A stretch of DNA of 63,501 bases, taken from Nitrosomonas sp. Its GTDB lineage: Bacteria; Pseudomonadota; Gammaproteobacteria; Burkholderiales; Nitrosomonadaceae. This document shows positions 10,721-22,018 of the stretch, piece after piece. Position 1 is the first letter of the stretch. The number at the start of each line of letters is the position of its first letter. The notes beneath the pieces were generated by a model that was not told the DNA's origin, made no database searches, and saw only the letters and a program-made list of their open reading frames with translations. The stretch covers positions 1 through 63,501 of the forward strand of contig JAMXAG010000016.1 in the NCBI GenBank assembly GCA_024281675.1, in the 5' to 3' direction. A program made the position numbers and the translations under genes.

Positions 10721-13700
10721 TTATTGCCTTTCATAAGCTAGTACAGGTGAAAGCCATTGTTCAGCATGTTCCAATGTCCAGTTTTTGCGGCGTGCGTAAT
10801 CTTCCACCTGATCTTTACCAATCTTTCCAACCGCAAAGAAACTGGATTTCGGATGCGAAAAATAAAATCCGGATACCGCAGCAGTAGGTACCATGGCAAA
10901 CGACTCGGTAATGACAATACCGGCATTTTGAGTTGCATTCAACACACTGAATAGCTCGCCTTTTTCGGTGTGATCTGGGCAGGCTGGATAACCTGGTGCC
11001 GGACGGATACCCAAATATTGTTCATCGATCAGTTGATCATTAGTGAGATTCTCATCTTTAGCATAGCCCCAGAATTCTCGTCGCACACGTGCATGCATAT
11101 GTTCAGCAAAACCTTCGGCTAGGCGATCCGCCAGTGCTTTCAGTACGATCGCGCTGTAGTCATCATTTTTTGCTTCAAATGCCTGAATGCGTTCATCAAT
11201 ACCAAACCCTGCGCCAACAGCGAACATTCCAATATAATCCTGAATGCCGGTGTCTTTAGGTGCAATATAATCAGCTAAACAACGGTTGGGCTTGCCGGAA
11301 GGTTTTTGATCTTGTTGACGCAAACAATGATAGGTCATGGCAAGTTTGCTGCGTGTTGGATCAGTATAGATTTCGATATCATCACCGACCGCATTGGCTG
11401 GGAATAAGCCAATCACCGCGTTTGCACCGAGCCATTTTTGTTCAATGATTTTTTTCAACATGATTTGTGCATCGTCAAAAAGCTGACGAGCCGTTTCCCC
11501 AACGATTTCGTCTTCCAGTATATTGGGATATCGTCCAACCAACTCCCATGCCTGAAAGAAAGGTGTCCAGTCGACATACGGTACAATTTTTTCCAATGGG
11601 TAGTTGTTTAAGGTGCGAATGCCCAATAGCTCAGGCGCATGAGGATGGTAATTTTGCCAATCGGTTTTGAATGCATTGGCGCGTGCTTCGGCTAAAGTGA
11701 GTAACTTGGAGGCACCTTTCTTGTTTTTATGTTGTGTACGGACTTTCTCATATTCTTCTTTGATTTCCCGCACATAATTTTCGTGTAAATCCTGTGATAA
11801 TAAATTACTACATACACCGACAGCACGACTGGCGTCAGGTACCCATACCGTTGGTCCTTTATAGTGCGGGGCAATTTTAACTGCTGTATGTACGCGCGAA
11901 GTAGTGGCACCACCAATCAATAACGGGATGGTAAAGCCTTCGCGTTGCATTTCTTTGGCGACATGCGCCATTTCTTCCAGCGAAGGAGTAATCAAGCCAG
12001 AAAGCCCGATAATATCAGCATTTTCGCGCCGTGCCATTTCGAGAATCTGCCCGCTTGGAACCATGACACCCATGTTAATAACTTCGTAGTTATTGCATTG
12101 CAGCACCACGGTTACGATATTTTTGCCAATGTCATGCACATCGCCTTTGACAGTAGCGATGACGATTTTTCCCTTAGGCTTGTTATCGCCTAATAGTTTC
12201 TTTTCCGCTTCAATAAAAGGTAATAAGTGCGCAACGGCCTGTTTCATCACACGCGCCGATTTAACGACTTGCGGCAAAAACATCTTTCCAGCACCAAACA
12301 AATCTCCGACAACACCCATGCCTTCCATCAACGGGCCTTCGATTACTTGAATCGGACGTCCTCCTTGTTTGTCGATTTCTATGCGAGCCACCTCGGTGTC
12401 TTCGACGATATAGGTCGAAATCCCCTTAACCAGCGCATGAGTCAAACGCTCTTGTATCGGTTGATCGCGCCAGGATAGATCTTCTATTTGCTCCTTTTTC
12501 ATTCCTTTGAAATTTTCGGCAAACTCGACCAAACATTCGGTGGCATCAGGCCGACGATTTAAAATGACATCCTCTACTTTTTGTAATAATTCGGGTGGAA
12601 TATCAGAATAAACACCAAGCTGCCCAGCGTTGACGATACCCATCGTCATGCCAGCTTTGATTGCGTGGTATAAAAAAGCCGTATGAATTGCTTCGCGGAT
12701 CGGTTCATTACCACGGAAGGAAAAGGATACGTTTGATACACCACCACTGATTTTGGCATACGGTAGGGTTTTTTTAATCAAACGAGTGGCTTCAATAAAA
12801 TCAACCCCATAATTGTTGTGTTCTTCGATACCTGTTGCGATTGCAAAAATATTCGGATCAAAAATAATATCTTCAGGCGGAAAGCCAATGCTGACTAATA
12901 AGTTATAACTACGTGTACAAATTTCAATTTTGCGTTGTAAAGTGTCTGCTTGACCTTGCTCATCAAAAGCCATGACGATGACCGCCGCACCGTAACGGCG
13001 CGCCAGTCTAGCGTGGTGAATAAACTCGGCTTCACCTTCCTTCATGCTAATCGAATTAATAATTGGCTTACCTTGAATGCATTTCAATCCCGCTTCTATT
13101 ACCGACCACTTGCTTGAATCTAGCATGATCGGAACTTTGCAGATATCTGGTTCTGCAGCGAGCAGATTCAAGAATGTCACCATGGCTTTTTGTGAATCCA
13201 GCATGGCTTCGTCCATGTTGATGTCGATGATCTGCGCACCGCTTTCTACTTGATTACGTGCGACATTCAATGCTTCTGCGTAGTCGTCACTCAGGATCAA
13301 TCTCGCAAATGCACGTGATCCAGTGACGTTGGTTCGTTCGCCGACATTAACAAATAACGAGTCATCGCCAATATTCAGTGGCTCAAGACCAGACAAGCGA
13401 AGTTTTTTAGGAATATCGGGTATTTTTCTTGGCGCAATATTGCTAACAGCCTCGGCAATGGCCTTGATATGTGCAGGTGTGGTACCGCAACAGCCGCCTA
13501 CGACATTGACAAAACCTGATTCAGCAAAGCTACGGATCTGGCTTGCAGTATACTCAGGAGATTCGTCGTAACCAGTTTCCGAGAGTGGATTAGGTAACCC
13601 TGCGTTTGGGTGTACGCTGGTATATACATTAGCTACTTTTGCGAGTTCTTCAACATATGGCCGCATTAATTCCGCACCTAACGCGCAATTGATGCCTACC

Positions 13701-14440
13701 GATAATGGACGAGTATGACTTACCGAATTCCAAAATGCTTCCGGTGTTTGTCCTGAGAGTGTACGTCCTGATGCATCCGTAATAGTCACGGAAATCATAA
13801 CTGGTAAAAGGATGTCATGTTCCTCAAAGTATTGGTCAATTGCGAATAGCGCGGCTTTAGCATTCAATGTATCAAAAATGGTTTCAACCAATAAGATATC
13901 CACCCCGCCGTCCACTAATCCGCGAATCGATTCGGTATAGTCTTTTGCTAGTTGCTCGTAAGTAATGCCACGAAAGCCAGGGTCATTGACGTCTGGTGAA
14001 ATCGACGCAGTCTTCGTGGTTGGGCCAATGACACCGGCAACAAAGCGCGGTTTTCCCGGTGTTTTGCTTTCGAATTCCTGTGCTACTTCGTGTGCCAATT
14101 TCGCTGCGGCAAAATTCAATTCATATACTAAGTCCTGCATACGATAATCCGACATCGATGCGGCATTCGAATTGAAAGTATTGGTTTCGATGATATCTGC
14201 ACCAGCTTCTAAATAACCGCTATGAATCGATCGAATGATTTGGGGCTGAGTAATGGTCAGCAAATCATTATTACCGCGCAGGTCATGTGGAAAGTCAGCA
14301 AAACGCTTCCCACGATAATCCGCCTCGCTTAGCTTAAAAGTTTGAATCATCGTGCCCATTGCACCATCTAGAACTAAGATACGTTGAGGGAATAAATTTT
14401 CAAGTAATTGCGTGCGGGAATTGCTATTCATTGGGGTCAT
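10721..14440 (-). CDS. metH: Cobalamin-dependent methionine synthase
   Basis: The product has 1,239 residues, the usual length. It transfers a methyl group from 5-methyltetrahydrofolate to homocysteine through cobalamin. All four modules are visible: the homocysteine domain ([12 protein letters not shown] at the start, zinc Cys residues in GINCALGAE and [11 protein letters not shown]), the folate domain ([20 protein letters not shown]), the cobalamin domain with its cap ([14 protein letters not shown]; the His of DVHDIGKN is the lower cobalt ligand) and the AdoMet reactivation domain ([13 protein letters not shown]). The start could be 14440 or the ATG three codons in. No cobalamin riboswitch is visible in the 62 bases upstream. 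Confidence 0.97.
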   Translation of the reverse strand: MTPMNSNSRTQLLENLFPQRILVLDGAMGTMIQTFKLSEADYRGKRFADFPHDLRGNNDLLTITQPQIIRSIHSGYLEAGADIIETNTFNSNAASMSDYRMQDLVYELNFAAAKLAHEVAQEFESKTPGKPRFVAGVIGPTTKTASISPDVNDPGFRGITYEQLAKDYTESIRGLVDGGVDILLVETIFDTLNAKAALFAIDQYFEEHDILLPVMISVTITDASGRTLSGQTPEAFWNSVSHTRPLSVGINCALGAELMRPYVEELAKVANVYTSVHPNAGLPNPLSETGYDESPEYTASQIRSFAESGFVNVVGGCCGTTPAHIKAIAEAVSNIAPRKIPDIPKKLRLSGLEPLNIGDDSLFVNVGERTNVTGSRAFARLILSDDYAEALNVARNQVESGAQIIDINMDEAMLDSQKAMVTFLNLLAAEPDICKVPIMLDSSKWSVIEAGLKCIQGKPIINSISMKEGEAEFIHHARLARRYGAAVIVMAFDEQGQADTLQRKIEICTRSYNLLVSIGFPPEDIIFDPNIFAIATGIEEHNNYGVDFIEATRLIKKTLPYAKISGGVSNVSFSFRGNEPIREAIHTAFLYHAIKAGMTMGIVNAGQLGVYSDIPPELLQKVEDVILNRRPDATECLVEFAENFKGMKKEQIEDLSWRDQPIQERLTHALVKGISTYIVEDTEVARIEIDKQGGRPIQVIEGPLMEGMGVVGDLFGAGKMFLPQVVKSARVMKQAVAHLLPFIEAEKKLLGDNKPKGKIVIATVKGDVHDIGKNIVTVVLQCNNYEVINMGVMVPSGQILEMARRENADIIGLSGLITPSLEEMAHVAKEMQREGFTIPLLIGGATTSRVHTAVKIAPHYKGPTVWVPDASRAVGVCSNLLSQDLHENYVREIKEEYEKVRTQHKNKKGASKLLTLAEARANAFKTDWQNYHPHAPELLGIRTLNNYPLEKIVPYVDWTPFFQAWELVGRYPNILEDEIVGETARQLFDDAQIMLKKIIEQKWLGANAVIGLFPANAVGDDIEIYTDPTRSKLAMTYHCLRQQDQKPSGKPNRCLADYIAPKDTGIQDYIGMFAVGAGFGIDERIQAFEAKNDDYSAIVLKALADRLAEGFAEHMHARVRREFWGYAKDENLTNDQLIDEQYLGIRPAPGYPACPDHTEKGELFSVLNATQNAGIVITESFAMVPTAAVSGFYFSHPKSSFFAVGKIGKDQVEDYARRKNWTLEHAEQWLSPVLAYERQ

Positions 14441-14502
14441 ACATATAAAAGAAGTAACAACAAATTATAACGTACCTGCTGTATTAACTTATTCTAAAAC
14501 GA

Positions 14503-15495
14503 TTAGAGATAAAGTAAGCTCAAACGATAACCGAATGCATCTATTTGATTACTATCAAAATCCAAGCGGATTTCCAGATCGTCGTTAGCTTCGATAAATT
14601 GCAGAGTTTGGTTTTCATTGAGTAGATATTCATGAGGTGTAAATACGCGATTGGCTGTTAACTGGTCATTGGCATCCAATAAAGACAATTGTAATAGCGG
14701 CAATGCTTGAGGGAAAGGCGCGTGATTGCGGATTACCGCGTATAACGTTGAGATCGAAGGCTGCTGTGTCTCGCTTCTTTGTAGATCCGATGTTTCAATG
14801 CCTAGCTGTTCAATTTGTTGAGGATAAGGTACGAAACATCCCAACAGCATGCAATAACGTTCCAACATTGGTCTGCTTTCTGGAGCGATAATGGTCAATT
14901 CAGTGCGGTAATGATAAGTTATTTGCGTAGCTAAAAGCATTAGCAGTATGACGTTTGCGAAACTCAAGGAAACTTGCGACCACTTTGAGACGGAGCGCTT
15001 GTTATCATCCAATAAACTATCCGGTGATGGTTCAGTCGTTTCGTTGTGGTTATTTGAATCAGTTAGGGTTAAATTGGCTTGGAATGCGGTTTGTTGCGAT
15101 GTCAAGTCAACCGCAACAGGAGAATCTGATTGAGTCAGCGGTGCTTCTAAATTTATCGAAGAGTGCGATTGACATGGCGGCTGTAATGATGGCAATGAGT
15201 CTTGTTGTATGTGCTGTAAATTCTGAGTAAGTTGTTCTGGTTGAGTGGTTAATCTGGACGGCACTGGTAAGTCCGGCAGAACAGGCTCTATTGCTGCTTC
15301 TTGGGCGATGTTTGATTCTACTGATATATTTTGTGAAGAGATGATGGCTGATTCACTCACTGTGATCAGTGTTGAGAAACCATTAAATATTTGTTGGCAA
15401 CGTCCACAGCGGACATCTCCGCTATGTGTTTGTAGTTGTGTGGCATTGACGCGAAAAGCCACATTACAACCAGGACAAAAGGTTACCAAAGCCAT
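14503..15495 (-). CDS. Zinc-ribbon/DUF3426 membrane protein
   Basis: The product has 330 residues. The N-terminal MJ0042-type zinc ribbon is CPGC...CGRC (residues 8-34). A long low-complexity, Ser/Thr/Gln-rich linker follows (about 50-165), then one transmembrane helix (about 172-192) and a C-terminal DUF3426 domain. In betaproteobacteria this gene regularly sits after prmA, as here. Function is unknown; an inner-membrane protein with a cytoplasmic zinc finger is the natural reading. Confidence 0.8.
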   Translation of the reverse strand: MALVTFCPGCNVAFRVNATQLQTHSGDVRCGRCQQIFNGFSTLITVSESAIISSQNISVESNIAQEAAIEPVLPDLPVPSRLTTQPEQLTQNLQHIQQDSLPSLQPPCQSHSSINLEAPLTQSDSPVAVDLTSQQTAFQANLTLTDSNNHNETTEPSPDSLLDDNKRSVSKWSQVSLSFANVILLMLLATQITYHYRTELTIIAPESRPMLERYCMLLGCFVPYPQQIEQLGIETSDLQRSETQQPSISTLYAVIRNHAPFPQALPLLQLSLLDANDQLTANRVFTPHEYLLNENQTLQFIEANDDLEIRLDFDSNQIDAFGYRLSLLYL

Positions 15496-15590
15496 GTTGC
15501 GTATCTCTTCTAATGAATGGTGAGGTAAATTTTTTAAAAAAAACGAATTACATTGAATCCCACATCAAATACTGATGTATTAGCGATTAT

Positions 15591-16493
15591 TCATCTTTTA
15601 TGGCCAGCTAACAATACCCAATCTTCTTGCTGGCGAACAAGTTTCATATCGAACCATGATTGGTACGTTTGGATTACTTTGTCTGCTTGTTCGTGCAGAA
15701 TGCCTGATAACACAATATTGCCGTTTTGTTTAACCAGGGATGCAAGCAGTGGAGCAAGAATCGTCAAAGGATTCGCAAGAATATTAGCGATAACGATATC
15801 CACTGGCTCGCGAGATGAGTGGGCGGTGGCAAAAACAAATTGCGATGGATCGCATTGATTACGCATTGCATTGTCATGACTGACCGTAATCGCTTGGGGA
15901 TCAATATCAATACCCGTCACATGGTAAGCTCCTAATTTTAGTGCGCCAATCGCTAAAATTCCGGAACCGCAACCATAATCAATCAATGTATTTCCTGTTT
16001 TTAAGTTTTGTTCCAACCAACATAAGCAAAGTTGCGTGGTCGGGTGACTACCCGATCCAAACGCCAGTCCCGGATCTAGCAATAAGTTAATAGCAGTGGG
16101 GTCTGTTGGTGTATGCCAAGTGGGAACAATCCACATGCGGGATGAAATTTGGATGGGTGTAAATTGCGATTGCGTCAGCCGCACCCAATCTTGTTCCTCG
16201 ACTTGTTCGATCCGATAATTGACGGGATTACTCAAGCAATCCAATTGCATGAGATTTTCTACAATGTGGGTAATATCGGCACCGAACTTGCTGTCAAATA
16301 ACGCTGATATTTCGGCATCTTGCCAAATTTCTTCGCTAGGATTTCCTGGTTCACCAAAAAGAGGCTGCTCGTTGTGGGAGCCGGCTGCAGCATCATGAAT
16401 ATCCACCGATATGGCACCTTGTTCCATAAGCGCATCACTAAGTAGCTCTGCGTGATCAGCATCGGTTCTGAGTATCAGCTTGGTCCAAGACAT
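15591..16493 (-). CDS. prmA: Ribosomal protein L11 methyltransferase
   Basis: The product has 300 residues, normal for PrmA, which trimethylates ribosomal protein L11 using AdoMet. The N-terminal substrate-recognition domain (1-~120) is followed by the catalytic fold with motif I DYGCGSGILAIGALKLGA, the acidic ribose-binding turn GIDIDPQA and the diagnostic IVIANILANPLTIL. It lies downstream of accC in the conserved accB-accC-prmA order, about 45 bases away, so co-transcription is likely. Confidence 0.95.
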   Translation of the reverse strand: MSWTKLILRTDADHAELLSDALMEQGAISVDIHDAAAGSHNEQPLFGEPGNPSEEIWQDAEISALFDSKFGADITHIVENLMQLDCLSNPVNYRIEQVEEQDWVRLTQSQFTPIQISSRMWIVPTWHTPTDPTAINLLLDPGLAFGSGSHPTTQLCLCWLEQNLKTGNTLIDYGCGSGILAIGALKLGAYHVTGIDIDPQAITVSHDNAMRNQCDPSQFVFATAHSSREPVDIVIANILANPLTILAPLLASLVKQNGNIVLSGILHEQADKVIQTYQSWFDMKLVRQQEDWVLLAGHKR

Positions 16494-16539
16494 GCTGATT
16501 TCTTATGATGATAGGTGCAATGAATGCACGGAGAATGAA

Positions 16540-17895
16540 TTAATCTTTTTTGTTGTGCAAGGCAAGTTTTTGCTCCAGGTAATGAATCGCAAGACTACCG
16601 TGCAGAAATGAAGAATCTGCCAACAAATCCAAGTGCAATGGAATATTGGTTTTAATGCCTTCGATCACTGTTTCAGTCAAAGCAATACGCATCCTTGCAA
16701 TAGCCTGTTCTCTTGTATCTCCATAGGTAATGACTTTGCCAATCATTGAATCATAATGAGGGGGGACCATGTAATTATGATAAACATGCGAATCGACTCG
16801 CACACCTGGTCCACCAGGAATATGATATTGCGTGATGCGACCTGCTGATGGTGTAAGCTTATAAGGATCTTCTGCATTGATGCGACATTCGATCGCATGG
16901 CCTTTGATATTAATATCTTTTTGGCGAATGGTTAATGCTTCGTGAGCGGCCACCTTGATTTGCGCTTGAACGAGATCAATGCCAGTAATCCATTCCGTGA
17001 CTGGATGTTCGACTTGTAGACGAGTGTTCATTTCAATGAAATAAAATTCATCGTTTTCGAATAAGAATTCAAAAGTCCCAACACCACGGTACTTGATTCG
17101 ACGGCATGCGTCCGCGCAGCGCTCACCAATTTTGTTGCGCATTTTTTCAGTGATTCCAGGTGCTGGTGCTTCTTCAAGTATTTTTTGGTGGCGGCGTTGT
17201 AAAGAACAATCTCTTTCTCCCAAATGTACTGCATTACCATGTTCATCAATCAGTAATTGGAACTCAATATGACGGGGATTTTCAAGAAATTTCTCAGCAT
17301 ACACAACCGGGTTACCAAAAGCAGCTTGCGCTTCATTCCGTGTCATGACTACGGCATTTGATAGCGCCGCTTCGGTATGCACCACGCGCATACCGCGTCC
17401 ACCACCACCGCCCGAAGCTTTGATGATAATCGGATAGCCGATTTGTTTGGCAATTTTCTTGATTTCATCAATATCTTCAGGTAATGCACCATCCGAACCC
17501 GGTACGCAAGGCACACCAGCTTTCTTCATGGCGTTTTTAGCGCTGACTTTATCGCCCATCAAACGAATCGTTTCAGGGCGTGGGCCAATAAACACAAAAC
17601 CACTTTTTTCTACACGTTCAGCAAAATCGGCATTTTCGGATAAAAATCCGTAGCCTGGATGAATAGCTTGAGAGTCGGTTACTTCGGCAGCGCTGATAAT
17701 AGCTGGAATATTTAAATAACTTTGCGCAGCAGGCGCTGGTCCGATGCACACCGATTCATCCGCCAGTTTTACATATTTTGCCTCGGCATCAGCTGTTGAA
17801 TGCACAGCGACAGTTTTAATACCCATCGTGCGACAGGCACGTTGAATTCGCAAAGCAATTTCACCGCGATTGGCGATTAGGATTTTTTCAAACAT
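16540..17895 (-). CDS. accC: Biotin carboxylase subunit of acetyl-CoA carboxylase
   Basis: The product has 451 residues, close to the standard 449. It carboxylates the biotin on AccB with ATP and bicarbonate, the first half-reaction of fatty acid synthesis. Visible are the N-terminal [13 protein letters not shown], the [11 protein letters not shown] segment, the ATP-grasp glycine loop SGGGGRGM, and [16 protein letters not shown] with the catalytic Glu/Asn/Arg residues. It follows accB by about 30 bases in the usual operon. Confidence 0.97.
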   Translation of the reverse strand: MFEKILIANRGEIALRIQRACRTMGIKTVAVHSTADAEAKYVKLADESVCIGPAPAAQSYLNIPAIISAAEVTDSQAIHPGYGFLSENADFAERVEKSGFVFIGPRPETIRLMGDKVSAKNAMKKAGVPCVPGSDGALPEDIDEIKKIAKQIGYPIIIKASGGGGGRGMRVVHTEAALSNAVVMTRNEAQAAFGNPVVYAEKFLENPRHIEFQLLIDEHGNAVHLGERDCSLQRRHQKILEEAPAPGITEKMRNKIGERCADACRRIKYRGVGTFEFLFENDEFYFIEMNTRLQVEHPVTEWITGIDLVQAQIKVAAHEALTIRQKDINIKGHAIECRINAEDPYKLTPSAGRITQYHIPGGPGVRVDSHVYHNYMVPPHYDSMIGKVITYGDTREQAIARMRIALTETVIEGIKTNIPLHLDLLADSSFLHGSLAIHYLEQKLALHNKKD

Positions 17896-17924
17896 AATAT
17901 TCTTGATGGATTGAGATTAAGCGG

Positions 17925-18404
17925 CTATTCAATCACAAATAGCGGTTCACCGTATTCAACGGGTTGGCCATTTTCTGTCAGGATGGCTTTAATCACTCCA
18001 TTTTTATCGGCTTCTATTTCGTTCAGTAATTTCATGGCTTCGATAATGCAGAGCGTGTCGCCCACCTTGACGGTTTGTCCTATTTCAACAAAAGCATTCG
18101 CTCCGGGTGATGCCGATCGATAAAACGTCCCCACCATAGGCGATTTAACCAAATGTCCCTCAGGTATTTGATGACTATTATCAAGGGCGTTGTTAGTATC
18201 TGCTATGGGAGCGACTGCCGCTGTTTGTGGTGTGGATGGCAGTATCGGTTGCTGCATTGCAGAGGGTATAAATGCGTAATTCGGCACCATGGCGGAACCT
18301 GATTTACTGATACGAACTTTCTCTTCACCTTCAGTAATTTCCAGTTCTGCAATGCTTGATTCCTCGACTAACTCAATGAGCTTCTTCAGCTTTCTTAAAT
18401 CCAT
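17925..18404 (-). CDS. accB: Biotin carboxyl carrier protein
   Basis: The product has 159 residues. The N-terminal [23 protein letters not shown] is typical of AccB; a Pro/Ala-rich linker (about 45-80) and the biotinyl domain follow (about 83-159). The biotin site reads [12 protein letters not shown], with Lys125 as acceptor; most proteobacterial proteins read EAMKMMN, so LL is a small variation. It is the first subunit gene upstream of accC; aroQ is immediately upstream. Confidence 0.97.
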   Translation of the reverse strand: MDLRKLKKLIELVEESSIAELEITEGEEKVRISKSGSAMVPNYAFIPSAMQQPILPSTPQTAAVAPIADTNNALDNSHQIPEGHLVKSPMVGTFYRSASPGANAFVEIGQTVKVGDTLCIIEAMKLLNEIEADKNGVIKAILTENGQPVEYGEPLFVIE

Positions 18405-18511
18405 GTCAAATTTCCTGCGAGATTGTCACTAAAAAAGAATTGATACCGCACTATAAAATGCTTGTTGAAATGAAGGAACATTTAAAAATATCTATAAAAC
18501 TTAATGGGGTG

Positions 18512-18970
18512 TTAGTGATTTTGGTGTAAAGCGTATTGTAGTGCCAGTTCATACCCTTTGACACCTAAACCGCTTATGACACCAATTGCCAAATCCGAGA
18601 AATAGGAATGCCGGCGAAATGATTCACGAGAATAAACATTCGATATATGGACTTCGATAAATGGCACTTTCACCGCAGCTAAAGCATCGCGCAAAGCAAC
18701 GCTCGTATGTGTGTAAGCAGCGGGATTAATAATGATGAAATCAGTGCCATCGGTCATGGTAAGTTGTACTCTATCAATCAATGCAAACTCAGCATTGCTC
18801 TGAAAAAAATCAATTTTAACGCCGTCATTTTCGGCTAATTTCTCCAAATTTCTGTTAATATCGTCAAGTGTGATGTTACCGTATACCTCTGGTTCACGTA
18901 TGCCCAGTAAATTCAGGTTCGGTCCGTGAAGAATTAAAACATTAGTTAATTTATATTCTTTTTCATTCAT
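18512..18970 (-). CDS. aroQ: Type II 3-dehydroquinate dehydratase
   Basis: The product has 152 residues and catalyses the third step of the shikimate pathway. The type II signatures are present: [19 protein letters not shown] (with the catalytic loop Arg and Tyr), [16 protein letters not shown] (His and Asn in the active site), [11 protein letters not shown] and RRHSY. It heads the aroQ-accB-accC-prmA run seen in many betaproteobacteria. Its N-terminus [10 protein letters not shown] is a few residues longer than average; no better start is visible. Confidence 0.95.
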   Translation of the reverse strand: MNEKEYKLTNVLILHGPNLNLLGIREPEVYGNITLDDINRNLEKLAENDGVKIDFFQSNAEFALIDRVQLTMTDGTDFIIINPAAYTHTSVALRDALAAVKVPFIEVHISNVYSRESFRRHSYFSDLAIGVISGLGVKGYELALQYALHQNH

Positions 18971-19070
18971 TAGTTAATTATGTACTGTTACAGTCAAAAT
19001 GTACATGTTTTTGACGAATTTCGCCGAACTTAGTCTGATATTGTGATTTTTTTGTTAGACTGATTATCAT

Positions 19071-19099
19071 TTGCCGGCAATATCACGAACCACTATAAT
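19071..19099 (+). promoter_or_regulatory. Sigma70 promoter of the tRNA-Thr gene
   Basis: TTGCCG (19071-19076) and a perfect TATAAT (19094-19099) are separated by 17 bases. The first base of the tRNA is 22 bases beyond the -10 box, which leaves a short leader. The fit is close to consensus, as expected for a tRNA gene. Confidence 0.8.
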
Positions 19100-19120
19100 A
19101 TCGCGCTTATTTTCATCCTG

Positions 19121-19196
<76 letters not shown>

Positions 19197-19231
19197 TAAA
19201 ACAAAGACTTAGAAACATAACCGAACCGCTT

Positions 19232-20245
19232 TTACTTCGATTGTGTCAAATTTGTGCCATTAAGTACGTTATCCACGATTCTGGCATGTTGAGCAAATTG
19301 CTCTGGAGCTAGATGCGCATAACGTCTTACCATCTCAGCAGATTCCCATGCGCCCATCTCCTGAATGACATTTAATGGCACACCATTCTGAGTTAACCAA
19401 CTTGCCCAAGTATGGCGCAAATCATGCCAGCGAAAATCTTCAATACCGGCACGTTTTAACGCTTTATACCAAGCTTTTGTATTAACTTGGATGATTGGTC
19501 TGCCCTTGTAACTAAATACTGACTTGGGATTCTTGCCGATCTGTTTGGTTAATACTGCTATAGCCGTCGCATTGAGCGTTACATGAATCGGCTTTCCAGC
19601 TTTAGCCTGATCACCGTGAATCCATGCAACATTTCGTTGCATATCCACTTGCGACCATTCCAGTTTCGTGACATTCGACCGTCTCAACCCTGTAGCTAAT
19701 GAAAACCTTACAATATCCGCCAAATGTTCCGGCAATTCCTGGATAAGCAAATTTGCTTGCTCTGCACTTAAATAACGTACTCGGCGCTTTGCTTCACGAT
19801 ACAGCTTGATAACAGGGGGCTTATCAATCCATTCCCAATCTAAAGCAGATCGCCGCAAGATCGCACGAATTAGCGCCAATAAGCGATTAGCTGTTGCTGG
19901 ACTTGATTGCTGAAGCTTTAGCTCACCAATGTTTGCGATTACATCACGAGTCAACTCATCCAGATACTTGCCTCTGAAGAACTGTTGGATCCAGTTTATT
20001 TTAGCCACATCTTCATGATGTGACTTTTTATGTTGCGTCTCCATCAGCCATTTATAAGCCGCCTCATCCCAAGTTCGCCTTGGCTTATCCCCCAGTCTTG
20101 CAACGCGCCAGGACTCCGCTTTCAACTTGTCGTGGAATTCTTGCGCCTGGGTTTTATCTTCAGTTGCAGCAGAGCATCTAACTCGCTCGCCGCTTGGTGT
20201 GGTGAAACTAATCCACCACGTCTTACCACGTTTACAGAGTGACAT
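19232..20245 (-). CDS. int: Tyrosine-family site-specific integrase
   Basis: The product has 337 residues. The N-terminal part is a SAM-like DNA-binding region (about 55-150). The catalytic domain shows the first Arg in SLATGLRRSNVTKLEWSQ, the HxxR box in WHDLRHTWASW and the nucleophilic Tyr in VRRYAHLAPEQ near residue 310. The gene points toward the tRNA-Thr 3' end with its stop 35 bases away, the classic arrangement for tRNA-targeting elements. Its start overlaps the 3' end of the upstream HTH gene by about 120 bases, so the two are probably translated from one message. Confidence 0.93.
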   Translation of the reverse strand: MSLCKRGKTWWISFTTPSGERVRCSAATEDKTQAQEFHDKLKAESWRVARLGDKPRRTWDEAAYKWLMETQHKKSHHEDVAKINWIQQFFRGKYLDELTRDVIANIGELKLQQSSPATANRLLALIRAILRRSALDWEWIDKPPVIKLYREAKRRVRYLSAEQANLLIQELPEHLADIVRFSLATGLRRSNVTKLEWSQVDMQRNVAWIHGDQAKAGKPIHVTLNATAIAVLTKQIGKNPKSVFSYKGRPIIQVNTKAWYKALKRAGIEDFRWHDLRHTWASWLTQNGVPLNVIQEMGAWESAEMVRRYAHLAPEQFAQHARIVDNVLNGTNLTQSK

Positions 20246-20451
20246 AATTGTTTCTCCTCATGTCCCACTTGCAACGCTTGCCGAGTGCAAGCATATAACG
20301 AGCGAATGTGGTCAGCAAGATCATCTTCAATAAATGCCCACCGTTTACCTAATTTTGCCCCCGGAATAATTCCCGCTTTAGCGCGACGGCGCACTTCTTC
20401 AGGGTGCAACTTCAAGAATTGGGCAGCTTCACTTAAATTTAATGTCCTCAT
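20122..20451 (-). CDS. Small HTH (excisionase-like) protein
   Basis: The product has 109 residues from the ATG at 20451. The N-terminus MRTLNLSEAAQFLKLHPEEVRRRAKAG...GKRWAF is a MerR/excisionase-type helix-turn-helix (about 3-50) of the kind that binds att DNA or regulates the integrase. The remaining 60 residues are basic and unassigned. It lies just upstream of and overlaps int, the usual place for a recombination directionality factor. That role is inferred from context. Confidence 0.7.
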   Translation of the reverse strand: MRTLNLSEAAQFLKLHPEEVRRRAKAGIIPGAKLGKRWAFIEDDLADHIRSLYACTRQALQVGHEEKQLCHSVNVVRRGGLVSPHQAASELDALLQLKIKPRRKNSTTS

Positions 20452-20484
20452 GCGCCATCCCACTTTATTGATAAAAAAGATTTG

Positions 20485-20913
20485 CTATAACAACTGAAGA
20501 AAGGCAATTACAACTGAAACCAGGATCATGAAAGAAGCTAGTAAATTGAAGATGGCAGCTTGCCTGGATACTTTGACCAGCTCATAAATCTCCTGATCCA
20601 CCTCGCTTTTAATCCTCTCATCAATCATCTGAATACAACTTTCAAGGAATTGATCTCTAGTTATATGCGCGTTATTCAAGGATGAATTCAGAAGAGAATT
20701 GGATTTCTTGGTCGAATATTCACACCACCGATTAAAGTTCTCTTCCAATATCGCCTGGTAATTGCTTAGCAGCTCAGCATGGGCTTTTTCATTTTGTTCC
20801 AGCAATACTTCGTTGAGCGTATGCATCATCAACACCGGATCATCCTGTGACAGTACAATGCCGTGCTCTGATGCTATTCTTTCAATGAGCGCATCTAATT
20901 TGTCGGCACTCAT
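20485..20913 (-). CDS. traM: TraM-like conjugal transfer protein
   Basis: The product has 142 residues, mostly helical, with one C-terminal transmembrane helix (about 118-138). The N-terminus (DKLDALIERIASEHGIVLSQDDPVLMMHTLNE) and overall layout resemble TraM of the RP4 leading region, as remembered. The start overlaps the traL stop by four bases (ATGA), so translation is probably coupled. Its precise role is not established even in RP4. Confidence 0.65.
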   Translation of the reverse strand: MSADKLDALIERIASEHGIVLSQDDPVLMMHTLNEVLLEQNEKAHAELLSNYQAILEENFNRWCEYSTKKSNSLLNSSLNNAHITRDQFLESCIQMIDERIKSEVDQEIYELVKVSRQAAIFNLLASFMILVSVVIAFLQLL

Positions 20914-21641
20914 GTTAGAACTGCCGCCACATTCTCAATATTGGTGAAGAGCTGTCTGCGGATAATTGTTAACCGTTGACGCACCATCACCGGTAATGTG
21001 CTATTTTTAAGCGCTTCATCAAAGGTAAATTTCGATTGCAGAATTTCGCTCAAATCTTTACCAAAAGTCTCGGGCTTATAGTGTGGAATTCTAATAATCG
21101 CCGATACTCGAGCTTTGTTATCCACATAAGCTTTCATTTCTTCAAACTGTTTGCCATTCATGCTGATTTCTCCCCAATAGGGATTTAACCAGACGACAAA
21201 TAATGCTTCTTTCGGAAACTGTTTAATCAGGTGTACAAAACCATTGAGTGTGTCCAGCAAAGCCTGACTTCCCGTAATCACGGTATGCACAACCAACTCA
21301 TGCCCCATATCCAGGAGCAAGGCTGGTATCTGATTGCTGATGAGGTAATGCGACATCGGTACAAAGGTGCTGGCACCATTGTCAATAATGACGTCATTTT
21401 CAGCTTTGGCGATGAGTTCAATTAAATCATCAAACTTTCTCGGATCAATCTCATCATTGTTCATCACATTAATCTGCTTAACATTGAGTTTTTTAAATCC
21501 ATAAAAAGTGGCATTCACCGGATCTGTATCAATGCATAATGGATTTCCGCCTTTGGCAAACTTATGTTGTGCTAGCGTGGATGATATGAACGATTTGCCT
21601 ACTCCGCCCTTCCCTTGCAGAATCATATGTATTTTAGCCAT
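20910..21641 (-). CDS. traL: TraL-like ParA/MinD-fold ATPase
   Basis: The product has 243 residues. The deviant Walker A GKGGVGKSFISSTLAQ is at residues 11-26, followed by PLCIDTDPVNATFYGFK (switch region) and VIIDNGAS (Walker B). It is strongly RP4 TraL-like in its opening MAKIHMILQGKGGVGKS. TraL-type ATPases lie beside the oriT-binding gene traK; they are related to partition ATPases and may position the transfer apparatus or stabilise the element. It overlaps traK and traM at its two ends. Confidence 0.8.
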   Translation of the reverse strand: MAKIHMILQGKGGVGKSFISSTLAQHKFAKGGNPLCIDTDPVNATFYGFKKLNVKQINVMNNDEIDPRKFDDLIELIAKAENDVIIDNGASTFVPMSHYLISNQIPALLLDMGHELVVHTVITGSQALLDTLNGFVHLIKQFPKEALFVVWLNPYWGEISMNGKQFEEMKAYVDNKARVSAIIRIPHYKPETFGKDLSEILQSKFTFDEALKNSTLPVMVRQRLTIIRRQLFTNIENVAAVLT

Positions 21642-21964
21642 CAGACCAACTCCTCTTTTTCAGTTGCAGAATTAAAACGAAATCCTTCATGACCATTCCC
21701 AGCTGACTTTCCTTGATCAATGCGCGGATGCTGCTTTTTGTTTTCGCCAATATGTCGATTGACCAAAGTCCTGAACCATTGATAAGAACATTTGATTTTT
21801 TCTTCCTGATGCAAAATGTTCCAGATCTGGCGAATCGTCCAGCCATCCTTTAATGCCTGCTCGATATCGGGTTTCAACGCGATGAACGCCGGTAAAAATT
21901 GCTTACCGGTACTTTTATTTTTATCCGCATAAAGTGCGATTCGATCTGATAAGGATTTAGTCAT
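21641..21964 (-). CDS. traK: TraK-like oriT-binding protein
   Basis: The product has 107 residues from the ATG at 21964 (a GTG one codon earlier is the alternative). It is basic, with a segment (ALKDGWTIRQIWNILHQEEKIKCSYQWFRTLVNR) that looks like a helix-turn-helix DNA-binding unit. Position decides the call: in RP4 traK lies beside oriT, divergent from traJ, and here the same arrangement frames a recognisable oriT. TraK of RP4 binds and wraps oriT next to the nick region to help relaxosome assembly. Confidence 0.75.
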   Translation of the reverse strand: MTKSLSDRIALYADKNKSTGKQFLPAFIALKPDIEQALKDGWTIRQIWNILHQEEKIKCSYQWFRTLVNRHIGENKKQHPRIDQGKSAGNGHEGFRFNSATEKEELV

Positions 21965-22018
21965 CACACAATTTCCACAAAAATATTTATCTTGGCGTAC
22001 AAACAGTTCTTGAATTAC

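Noticed and set aside
19244-19262. CAAATTTGTGCCAT shared by the integrase 3' end and 54985-54998, as possible att repeats.
   Set aside because: Only 14 AT-rich bases, lying inside the integrase coding sequence and not in the tRNA; it fits a common integrase C-terminal coding motif better.
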